A stretch of 64,000 nt of DNA, taken from the NCBI GenBank assembly GCA_038093975.1, contig JBBPTG010000064.1:1-64000 (forward strand), given 5' to 3'. Below, one piece after another: positions 20,680 through 30,815 of this stretch. The DNA is from Chalciporus piperatus. Taxonomy: Eukaryota > Basidiomycota > Agaricomycetes > Boletales > Boletaceae. The stretch's first letter is position 1, and each line of letters opens with the position of its first letter. The position numbers and the translations under genes were made by a program. The notes beneath the pieces were generated by a model. The model was not told where the DNA came from and made no database searches. It saw only the letters and a program-made list of their open reading frames with translations.

Positions 20680-22297
20680 CTACGAAGGTCTCTCCCCTGA
20701 AAGTCGTTGCCGTAATACCATCTGAACCCGCTCAAAGACAACTTCGATATGTTGCAAGTACTCGTCTGAATTCTGGTCTTGCATGTTGCCAGCTGGGACG
20801 TCAAGTGTAAATGAGGGTTGGTACAACGGAAATGCGCGGTGGTCCGGAATCTCCGAGTCCAACGAGAGAGGCCTTCCGGCCTGTCAACGAGATTCGTCAC
20901 CTCGACGAAAACAAGAAGCCAATCCACTCACCACGACCGATGTCAGGAACGCCCAAGCACGCGCAGCGTTGGCTGAATTGTATCCTCCTAGACGAGAAAT
21001 CGGTAATGATACTGGGATGGATGAACGCACTCACCGCCTCCGAGAAGGAGCTTCTTGCCGTCCCAACCATTCACTATTCGTTCAACACACCATCCAAGGG
21101 ACCCTGGTCCGCACAAGGACCAGTTCCAAGTAGCCATCGGGTCTCCCGCAAGCCCATCTACTCCGCACTGGACAACTATGAAATCTGGGAGGAATGTGTC
21201 CTTGATCTTCTCGACGACTGACCATATGCGCGCAAACGTTCGATTAGAGGCACCTCTATGAAGCGGAAGAGACAACATAAATGGGTCGAATGAGGCGGCG
21301 TCTGGATCTGGGAGAGCCGAAAGAGGGGACACCGGAAAGAAACCAGGGGCGGCGTGATGAATCGAGAGCGTCTGATATAACAAACGTTTAATTCGCGCTG
21401 TCAACCCCTTCATCGAACAGTACCCACTCACCAAAACCTGGGATGCCATGGTCGAACCTGGATTGTGAAAAGCTTGTGAGACCGCATCTGAAAAGTGCAG
21501 GTCCATATCGAGGTACATCACTCGAGATCTCCGCGGGGACGGCGGGTGTGGCGGAATGCGCCTCAAAGCGAGAATGGCAAGGACGCAGTCGGCGACGTAG
21601 CAAAATCCAGAGGCACTGGATTTCTGTGCATGGTGTCTAGAAACGTAAAGTGATGGCGCATGGTTTGGAGCTGAGTTAGAAGTTGTGGAGGAAGATGGCG
21701 GACCTGCCTCCATCCCAGCAAATAGCAACATTGCACATAGACTTTTTGATCGCATCGACCGCTGTCAACGTTGCCCCTGCTACCAGTTGCATGTATTCAT
21801 GCATCCCCCGGAAAGGGGGACAATCCTAGTGGGGATATATGACGGTTCCATGAAACGAGAGTTGAAAACGCACATCTTCGAGGCCAAACTGAGCAACCTG
21901 AGCGGGATCCTCGTGGCTGTTCGAAGGATTCAAAGCATACTCAAGGTAATCGCGAGTATGGTAGGCTAGAAGTTCCCCGTGGGTTGCCCGACGGGGACGT
22001 AGTACTTTGAAGCATTTCCCTCTATCGGGAGCAACCAATGACAAGATGCCGAACGCGCTAACCAATGAGTGTACCAGCAATGAACGGTTCTTATTGGAAG
22101 GCAAGAGTGACGACACCTGTTCGAGATTTTCGAATCAGTAGGCTTTAGAACGTCGAGCGGTAGTACGCCGCCAATCAATTGAAAGCGTCCAATTGAAATC
22201 AGGACCCTCGGATCACACTTGCCTTGGCTAGTTCCTCGGATACAACGTAGGCAACTGGAATCGTTCCGCCGGAATCGTGCTGATGCTGGTCCTCCAT
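20680..22297 (-). CDS. Class I histone deacetylase (HDAC8/Hos1-like)
   Basis: Exons (minus): 22297-22223, 22116-21874, 21825-21704, 21636-21432, 21371-21035, 20987-20932, 20880-20680; 412 residues. The zinc enzyme deacetylates lysines, chiefly on histones. The N-terminus shows VPVAYVVSEELAK type strands and SLLVHSLVSAFGIL. The catalytic pair is GGRHHAQ (His about 148-149). Zinc ligands are in YLDMDLHFSD (Asp192, His194) and CGVDGLAGDP. The active-site Tyr is in LLLGGGGYN. The conserved end is SLDSEIPDHRAF. Two features are unusual: DLHFSDAV where most members have DLHHGDGV, and a first intron with a GC donor (AAG/gcaagt). Length and lack of a C-terminal tail favour HDAC8/Hos1 over Rpd3. Confidence 0.9.
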
Positions 22298-22607
22298 CTT
22301 GACGATGGGATTCCTGGGAGACGGTCCGACGGAGGGGGGAAGTGATTTGCGGACATCAAGATCCCACACACCGCCATCCCTATCTCATACATCTCTTCTA
22401 CTACCCCCTTTGTTCGCTCCGGATCAGAAGTACGTGGGTCATCAATGCATCAAAACGTGACAAGCTAAGACCGATACAGCAATAAGTGGCTGCCGCTCCA
22501 TCTCCCCAGATTTCAATTTCAGTCGTCGAGCACTGTGAGGAATGAAACAGCAAGGTTGGAAGCGTCGGCAAGAAAAATACAGAGCATAGCTGTCTATAGC
22601 ACAACGG
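22298..22607. other. Intergenic between HDAC start and eIF3g stop
   Basis: 310 bases between two minus-strand genes. It must hold the HDAC promoter and the eIF3g 3' end. The small ORFs here show no similarity I recognise. Confidence 0.5.
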
Positions 22608-23631
22608 TTATCGCCCGTCCGGTCTTGGTTCTGGGGAATGTTGATGATCAACAATGAAAAAGAGGATGGGAAGTATAAATGGACTTACGAGACCACTGCA
22701 CGCTCAAAATCAAATTATCATAACCTTTTCCGTTCAGCTTCTCCATCGCACGCTGAGCAATAGCTCTATCCTCGAAACTAACGAACGCAAAGCCCTTTCC
22801 AACCCCTGTCTCCCTGTCGCGACCGACGTAGACTCTAGCCACCCGGCCGAACGCACCGAAGAGTTCACGCAGATCGTTTTCTTGCGTTTCCTCTGAGATG
22901 TTTGTGACACGGAGAGTTGGAAGGTCATCTCGTGAGCCCGGACCACCCATGCGGTTCATCGACTCCCCAGCCCCACGACCACCAGCACGCATTGAGGGAG
23001 GTACATATTTTCCGCCCGCTGCCGCGGCAGGGGGAGCGTCAGCCGCTGGAGCGAATTCATCTGTTGAGGGCATATCGGCAGTCTCTAGGCCGGCGAGGGA
23101 ATCCTTATAAGGACACTTGGCTGTGAAATGGTCTCCTTTACACAAACGACAAAGGACCTTGCCAGCACCGGCCTTGGCAAGCTCAGCTTTGATATTTTGT
23201 TCTGCTGATGGTTCTGGCCCTGATGACTGGAACGAAGATGGATGTCGACTACCAAGTATATGATAGGGTGACGTACCTTGTTTCCGGCAGACAACTTGAG
23301 TAGAACACTTTCACCAACTGTGGTGGTAGCACGATCGGGGCCCTCCTTGCTCCCCCTCTCCTTTCCGAATTTTGCCCATTTTTTCCGTTCTGCGACGGTG
23401 TGTTCTACGACGGATTTCTGAAGTGTCCGTTTGATCTTGCGTGTAATCTGTATACGATCTGTAACTGAGATGTATACTCATGAGATGGGTGGTACTGACT
23501 TTGACCTTCTTGCCGTCGTCGTTGATGGCATACTCCACCACTATCCGCAAACCGTTTTGGTCGATGTAGTCCCCGATGGGCTCAGCGAGTTCGTCTACAT
23601 CGTCTGCCCAGGACGTTTTTTGTGCTGCCAT
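22608..23631 (-). CDS. tif35: Translation initiation factor eIF3 subunit G
   Basis: Exons (minus): 23631-23500, 23417-23277, 23226-22689, 22630-22608; 277 residues. eIF3g binds eIF3i and RNA in the 43S preinitiation complex and helps scanning. The N-terminus (TSWADDVDEL) and the KKWAKFGKERG segment are family-typical. A CCHC zinc knuckle (CRLCKGDHFTAKC) follows. An Ala/Gly linker leads to a C-terminal RRM with RNP2 (TLRVTNIS) and RNP1 (GKGFAFVSF). The last exon contributes only QPRPDGR after QWS, a typical family ending. It is divergent from the UDP-glycosyltransferase gene across 206 bases. Confidence 0.93.
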
Positions 23632-23837
23632 CTTCGTTGTCGATAGAGAAGCGTCATATCAAATCGACATTTGTAAAAATAAATAAATAATAATAGTAAT
23701 AATATTTTCATACTTTCCCACAATCCGGTTGCCACCATACTTGAGACTTTCCCGCTCAGCCGGCGTCACGAATAAGCTCGCATACATAGCTCAACTCCCC
23801 ATGGATCAACAACTCCTCCTTCTGCCTTCCCAGCACC

Positions 23838-25427
23838 ATGGCCTCTCCCCCTTTTTCCGTCCTTGTTTTTACCTACTGCGAGCACGGTCAGGCTAATGTC
23901 AACCTCGCGACCTCGTATGAGCTTGCCCTTGCTGGCGCGAATGTATCGATAGCATCTTTTCCACCGCTCAAAGCCCGTGTCGCCCGTCTTCAAGAAATCA
24001 TCACCCGCCATGCCACTGCTTGTCCCAATGGCAAGCTAGCAGGCTCCGTTCGCTTCCTCGAGTGCAAGGGCAGTACACACATGGATGCCCTCACCAAGTC
24101 TGGTCATCCTATAGCCGAATTACCCCACCCCGCTGGCACGTCCGGTGCGCTCACCAGCTACTCATACGTCGCAATCACGATGTCCCCTTGGCTGAAAGAC
24201 GAATATCTCGCCTCTATCGACAACTGCATGGGTATCATCGCAGAGACCAAGCCTGACATCGTCGTCGTAGACATCATGTTCCGCAGCGCGGTGGACGCAT
24301 GCAAACTCGCAGGTCAAAAAATGATGATCATTCTTCCGAATTCGTACAAGGAAGTTGCGGCGGATGCACAACCCTGGTTGGCCACTCTTTGGAAATATCC
24401 CGCGTCAGTACTTCGTTCTTCGCGCGTTTTTTTCGTCTCCTCTGATACCCGTGCTATCCAGTATCTCTTCAGGGTTCTCTTTCCCGCTAAAGTGGTGGGA
24501 GATCCCCCCGAATATCTATCTCAACATTCGACTCCTCCTCACTATTGCGACCTCGTCGCGCATCAAAGACGTCGAGGAGGGGCGTAAAGCTCGCGGTCTG
24601 ACCGGAAGCTTCTTCGAGCAGCGTGTCCCCGGAATAAAGTACATCTGTCCTTCACTCCCCGAAATCGATTTCCCCTACGAAGTCATCCCAAAAGAGATCG
24701 TCTCATGCGGCCCTATCGTCCTGCCCTTCGACCCTGTAGAGCAATGCGACCCTCCCTTGACAAAGTGGCTGAACAATGCGCCCACGGTCATGATCAACTT
24801 GGGGTCCCACACGCTTTCAGACGAGAAGTTCGCGAGGGAGATGTCCGGCGCGTTGAGGATATTGCTGGAGTACCACGACCGAAAGGGAGTTGGCAATATC
24901 CAAGTCCTTTGGAAAATGAAGGCAAACGGAGACGTTCAGAAACCCATCGACGAAATCATCGGCAATGAAGTCAAAGCCGGAAGAATAAAGATTACGCCAT
25001 GGTTAGATGCGGAACCCGTTTCCATCTTGCAACATCCAAATCTGGTGTGCACCGTACATCATGGAGGGGCCAATTCGTTCTATGAGGGAGTTTGGTGAGA
25101 TTCATAATTGGTTCCTAACTGTTGGACGTTGGTTAAATTGATTTGAATAGGTCCGGTGTGCCGCACATTGTTCTTCCCGTTTGGTTCGACACTTTCGACT
25201 ACTCTTGTCGCGCAGAGGCCCTCAACATCGGTCTTTGGGGCAGTCATAGTTCCGCTCCTGGGGTAAACGCGGAGGAATTTGGTAAGGCTTTGATCAGGGT
25301 GACGGCTGGTACAGAGGAAGCCGCTTCTTTTAGGAGGACTGCAAAACATTTGAGGGAGGTCTGCAGGAGCACAGGGAATGGGAGAGAACTCTCCTGCAAA
25401 GCTATCCTGAGCGAGGCTGGCTTCTAA
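23838..25427 (+). CDS. UDP-glycosyltransferase, GT1 family
   Basis: Exons 23838-24403, 24462-25094, 25151-25427; 491 residues. It transfers sugar from a UDP-sugar to a small acceptor, sterol or lipid; the acceptor cannot be read from sequence. The N-terminal acceptor half begins FSVLVFTYCEHGQANVNLA, with the expected His-Gly near residue 16-17. The donor half has INLGSHTLSDEKF and the signature HHGGANSFYEGVWSGVPH followed by LPVWFDTFDYSCRAE, split by the last intron. There is no signal peptide or C-terminal membrane anchor, unlike animal UGTs, so it is probably cytosolic. Confidence 0.9.
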
Positions 25428-26902
25428 AAATACTCTTTCTTGGGCGACGGGGCTATAGATTCCTTTCATTGTGTTGCCGGTTAGACTTACCTAGAAACAC
25501 CCCGTCGGTTAGGTTGATGTACTCGTGTCAAATGTATGGGTACGTTGCGTGGTGAAGTACTGGAGTATGTGTCAATATGTAGGGACGAGTATCGTCTATA
25601 ATGTTGGAGCGGACCCGCTCATTCCGCAGTCGAGGAAGCACAGGTTTTTTTTTCGAAAATGAACGGAACCAGACCGAGACTAGCTAGAATCGGAATCCTT
25701 GTTTGGTTGATCCGACGGTGCATGCAATGATTTCGCAATCATGCCACAATCATACCACGCGGGTATCCAGGATATGGTTGGAGACTTGCACACGGACTAG
25801 AAGGTGTTAGCGTACCTGAGTGAAAACCCGGAATGTCGGATCCAGGGGATGGAGGAACGGGGCCCAGCTACTAACTGCGTGAGATGCATCAATTGGGAGC
25901 GCGCGTTCGTTACATATCAGTACGTACCCTGCTATGCCTTAATCGTTCGTATTGGCGAATTCAGGCAGCGCTTTGTTGGCATGGGGCACGAACGGTTGGC
26001 GGGCGGCGCTGAGTCAGCGTGCCCCATGGGGCACGGTGGCTGTGCGCCCGCCTCGTCGGGCGTTGGAGGTGGATTTGGGAGGCGGGAGGCAGCGGCGAGC
26101 GACGGATTGGGTCGTGATGACGTCGGCGGGATGGACGGGACGTGTGGGAGGTGCCTGGGCACGTAAGCGAGCCAGGATGAGGGGAAGGGGACGACGCGAG
26201 CGCTCGACTTTAGCGAGCGTGCCCCATGACTGGATTTTCATCCAGTTTTGCATGGGGCACGCTCGAGCGGGCGGAAAATGTTCCCATCCGCCAAAACCAG
26301 CGTGCCCCATGAGGGAACTAAACGGCCAGTCTCTCATGGGGCACGATGGGTCACGCGGCATCACGTAGACGAGTAGAAAAATTAATTAAGCGCGTACGGA
26401 AGCGGGGGGAGTTACCATAACGAGGCAAGAGCGCGTCGCGCTCCCTGAGGACCCTGCACTGGGTGTATGCGACCTCGGGAATGACCTGGGGGCGAGATCG
26501 ACAGCTAGGAATGAAAATAATTCTATTTTTCGCGCTTTTCTCGATTTTACTGACTACATTTCGCTCCGAAAACGATCGGAGGAGGTGGGGGGACATCCAA
26601 ACTGAGGGACTCGCGCAAACTCGACGGGAACGCTACGCGACGACGCGTCGTGTACGCCCAGGCGCGCGCTCGGTTGGCGACGTCCGCCGAAAAAGGAAAT
26701 TCCGTTTTCGGCGCGAGTTCGTCAGGTTGCTGAACTTTGATGACTCGAATGGTTCGAAGGTCAACTGGCTGGAGATAGGGGCGACTGCCTAATACGCCGA
26801 TGACTAAGCAGCATCTATTAATCTACCCTTGAATCTACCTAGTCATACTTGCAAAGTGATACCTCGAATCCAACTCGCATCGGCCCAACCACTTTTCGCA
26901 AC
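25428..26902. other. Gene-free stretch, GC-rich right half
   Basis: 1.5 kb with no supported gene. It contains the 3' end of the glycosyltransferase gene, a short poly-T run near 25645, and the inverted-repeat cluster annotated separately. Overlapping ORFs on both strands at 25804-26368 owe their length to high GC and repeat content and look non-coding. Confidence 0.6.
25980..26345. repeat. Cluster of CGTGCCCCATG inverted repeats
   Basis: The motif CGTGCCCCATG or its complement occurs six times in 366 bases: 25980-25990 (complement), the perfect 18-base palindrome CGTGCCCCATGGGGCACG at 26018-26035 (two overlapping copies), 26218-26228 with 26251-26261, and 26301-26311 with 26335-26345. The last two pairs form hairpins with 13-14 base arms. 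Inside the 26218-26261 pair is a second stem, CTGGAT/ATCCAG. Confidence 0.9.
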
Positions 26903-28184
26903 ATGCGGTATTACGAGCAACGGTATCCAGAGGTCGACGAACTTGTCATGGTACAAGTTCGTCAGATCGCAGAAATGGGAGCGTACGTCAAGCTCGTAAG
27001 TCCTTCGATCGTTCACCTGCTATCCAAAACCCCGCATACCGCTACCAGCGCAAAAAGACTGACGACCAAATGGTCCATATCTGTGAAATAGCTCGAATAC
27101 GATAACATCGAAGGAATGATCCTCCTCTCCGAGCTCTCCAGACGACGGATCCGTTCTATTCAAAAGTTGATCAGGGTTGGCAGGAACGAAGTCGTAGTCG
27201 TGTTGAGGGTAGATCGCGAAAAGGGTTACATCGATCTCTCCAAACGCCGTGTTTCCCCAGAAGACATCACCAAATGTGAAGAGCGCTACATGAAATCAAA
27301 AGCCGTGGCATCGATCATGCGACACGTCGCATCAAAACTTCCTTCTCTCGATTCCGCTGCACCCGCGTCGACAGAAGAACCAGCGGGAACCGAAGACGTG
27401 CCTGGTGGGTCGAGCGAAGAGGCCCGGTTGGAAAAGCTTTACGAGCAGGTGGCATGGCCGCTTGGAAAGACCTATGGGCATCCGTATGATGCATTCAAAT
27501 TAGCACTTACGTGCGTGCTTTTAATTTCTATTTCCTTTTGATATCTCCGGCTTGCCTTTTGCTGCGTGCTGACTGGTTTTGCGTGATTGCATATAATAGT
27601 GATCAGGAAACTGTGTTCTCTTCGCTTGCGAACCCACCCGATCCTGCGACCGTCTCCACACTCACGAGCACGATCGCGCGACGACTCACACCCCAGCCCA
27701 TCAAGCTCCGTGCGGACATCGAATTAACGTGCTACACGCCCGCTGGAATTGATGCCATCAAGAAAGCCCTGAGGCAAGGCGAGAAGGAGAGTAACGAAAC
27801 CGTCCCTATCAAAGCGAAGTTGGTCGCTCCACCTCTTTATGTGTTGAGTACGAACGCAACCGATAAGGTGAGGAGTCGAAGCCAGCGAACGTACAGAAAG
27901 TCCTGATTTATATGCGTTCCCAATGTCAGTTTGTTGCCGTCGAGCGCCTCGAGCGCGCCATCGAATCTATCCAGACCTCGATCGAATCCCAGGGAGGTGC
28001 GCTTGTCGTGAAAATGAAGGTAAGACATTCTTGTGTTCGAGTGACATTCGAGATTAAACGTGCCTTTTCATAGCCAAAAGCCGTCTCGGAGACGGATGAA
28101 CAGGATTTGGCACAACTTATGGCCAAGGCCGGACAGGAGAATACCGAAGTTTCTGGCGATGAGGATGACGAAGAAGCCCTATAA
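26903..28184 (+). CDS. sui2: Translation initiation factor eIF2 alpha
   Basis: Exons 26903-26995, 27092-27510, 27600-27867, 27930-28019, 28074-28184; 326 residues. eIF2-alpha is part of the ternary complex that delivers initiator tRNA. Its S1 domain carries the regulatory serine in [12 protein letters not shown] (Ser47 here, equivalent to Ser51), the target of the Gcn2 kinase. The conserved [18 protein letters not shown] and [14 protein letters not shown] follow, and the tail is acidic ([10 protein letters not shown]). An Ala/Pro/Glu-rich insert of about 25 residues ([19 protein letters not shown]) lies between the S1 and helical domains, and is absent from the yeast and animal proteins I know. 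The ATG at 26903 is chosen because no earlier ATG is in frame. Confidence 0.94.
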
Positions 28185-28447
28185 TCATCAGAACTTTCTT
28201 GTGGGCTGTCCGACTTGGCATTTGCACGCACAGACAACCGTGGGTAGCGAAGTTATCGTATTGCATTGTACATATACTTCCACAACATGTGAAGATTGAA
28301 GATGATATAGAGGAAAAGATTGGCTAGTGATATATGCAAAATAGATAGTATGCATCAAAAAGGAGTGTATTGTACGAGTAAGGACTGTGGGTTGTGATTC
28401 GTGCGGGTACGATCTAAGCGGCTTACTAGTTAGCAAGAAGAAAGGTA

Positions 28448-30815
28448 TCACTGTCGTCGCCAAAAGCCTTTGACAGTGGCGGCACGTGTAGTCCCCTTGG
28501 TCGAAGCCGGCATAGGGAGTCTCGATGCAGTGGGAGTGGAAGGCGCCGGCGAACCGACCGCCGATGCTTTTTCCACGGTGATAGTTAAAGGTGTTCGTGG
28601 AGTAAGTTTTGAAGGGGGTGTGCGAGAAGGTGGAGATGGAAGTTTCGATGGAGGAGGGCTAGCAGGGGAAAGCGGCACCTTTTGCGACTGTGCTGCGATA
28701 ACAGTCGCAAGCTTGGCTGGAGGAGTGAACTTGGTCGGAGGAGGGATCCTCGAAGTGGGAGACGGCAACGATGCACCAGGCTTAGGTAGCTTGGAAGATG
28801 GTGACCTGCCTGGGATTCCTGATGTCGCAGGTGATCGGGGACTTTTAGATTTTGTTGTCAAGCGGAATGGAAGAAGAGAAGTTCTAGAGGTACTCTGGTT
28901 AGCGGTAGGGGACATCAAAGATAGCCCCGACGCTGATGTAACCAGTGACTCGGGTATCGAAACCTGGGAAGAAGTCTGGAACGAAGTAATCGTTGACGCT
29001 GACTGAGGAATAGCAGGCAAGAGGTCATTGAGCTGGTTTGCCCGAGAAGCTATTTTCGAAGGGGATACTTTAGGAACGGGTGGAACGACTTCAGATCCCA
29101 TCACCTCTGTCAATGAGGGCCGCGAAGCGTTGAAAGAGGTTCGACTGGGCGAAATGGGGAGAGGTGGAACCTCCTCAATGGGAGAAGCGAGGGGCGGCCG
29201 CTGGGAACTGAACGATGTACGAGAGATAGAGAACGAGGCTCGAAGGGAAGCAAGAGATGATTTCTTGCTCAGCGGTTTTTTCTTACTCTTTTCTTTATGA
29301 TCCTCGTTATCACTTTCGTTCGCCGAATCGTACTCAACATCGTCCCCGGTACTACTGGTGGTAGTTGATGGATCAACACGACCAGGAGAAAGCCGCGAAA
29401 TGAGGCTGATGAAGCGAGTTCGCTTTTTCGGTGTTTTCGGCTGCTTGTCTTTCTTCCCTTTTGGAGGGGAAGTGGGATGCAGAAGTGAACCGGTTTTAGG
29501 TTCGACAGTCGATGGAGTGACAGAGGCTGTTGTCGCAACTGACCACCGGGACTGGGAGTGTTCTGCTGAATTTGGGGCTCGAAGATGCTGCGGCCGAGCG
29601 GGAGTACCACCTATGTTTACGGCAGGAAAATACGACGACCTTGGCGACGCAGGGAACACATTCGTAATTGGGTGTGACACGATCAGGGAAGTTACACTTG
29701 GAGATGCTGGGAAGGCAGTCGATGATGAGACAATCGAACCAGCATAAGACGGCGTTCGGTCATGTCCAGTTGTTGGAAGTGATTCCACAAAGAAGCCATG
29801 CTCTTCTACTGGCGAAGAGGGAAGGGAAATATTCTCTGGGGAACAGGCCGAGGAGTCGAATGTGGCAGTGGTTGGGGAGGCAGGTGAGCTCGCGTAAGGC
29901 GTTGTGATCGCGGTTTCTCGCGAGTATGCGCAAGAAAAATTGGAAAGTGTCGGCGAGGGATAAGCTGAGTCCTTGTCGTCTGCCAACGGGGGCACTAAGT
30001 GAACCTCGTTATCTTGGGCATGCGAAAGGATGCGATGGAAAGAATCACTCCGGCTACGGAAGCAACTGTCCACAAGCGGGTCCTCACGGAGAACCAAATC
30101 ATGTTGATATTCGCCATGAACAATCAGGGAAACGGGGAGTGGTGGAGGAGGGAGGTCCTGCGGTTGGCTCTGGTCCGAGGAGAGAGTACTCGTGAACGAG
30201 GGAAGACGAGAGATTCGCATCGAAGACGAACGCGACCGCATTGCGCGTGATGAGGTCGACTGCGTCAGGGAAGATGCAGGAGAAGGTGGTGGTGCAGGCA
30301 GAGACTGCGGGATGTTAAAACGGATGCCTGAGACAGAGAGAATGGACACGAACCTTCTCAGCGCTATTGAGCGTTGTTGCAGATGCATTCTGCAGCTTCC
30401 AGTGAGCCATTTCTTGTACGAGAAAACGGAGTGCACGTGAGCGTTCGCGTTCCTCAAGCGTTTCGTCCTCGGTGGGTGGATTGGGTAAAGGGAAGAAAAG
30501 TGCATCGTAAGACGGACAGGGCTCAGAGCGGGGGGAGACTGGCCGATCGGAAGAGAAGCGGGGGAGGAGGGGCGAATCTGGGCGGTCGACGGAGAATGTG
30601 CGGTGGGCGCCGAGGGAGGAAGAGGGAGAAGGAGACGGGGCGCGGGAAGTTGCGGCAGGATATGAATCGCTGTCGTGGGGTTGCTCTGAAAAGGCAAAGT
30701 CGTACTGGTGCTCTATCCAAGAGTGGACGCGGGCATTGCGAGTACTGGACGAGTCTGAGAGGAGCTGTGTGAGTAGCGCAGTGTAGGCAGCGTCATCTTC
30801 TGACATTGAAAGCAT
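28448..30815 (-). CDS. Ser/Pro-rich basic protein with SxIP motifs
   Basis: Exons (minus) 30815-30354 and 30304-28448, a 49-base intron; 772 residues. I do not recognise the family. The N-terminal 150 residues contain a short helical segment (TLEERERSRALRFLVQEMAH). The remainder is disordered, dominated by Ser, Pro and Thr, with basic stretches such as PKGKKDKQPKTPKKRTRF. Near residues 649 and 672 are TSGIP and TSRIPPP, which match the SxIP consensus (in a basic Ser/Pro setting) for binding EB1-type microtubule plus-end proteins. A plus-end tracking role is inferred only. It is convergent with eIF2-alpha across 263 bases. Confidence 0.7.

Noticed and set aside
25804..26368. Overlapping ORFs on both strands with CPMGH-like repeats
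   Set aside because: The peptide repeats simply reflect the GTGCCCCATG inverted repeats; length is due to high GC.
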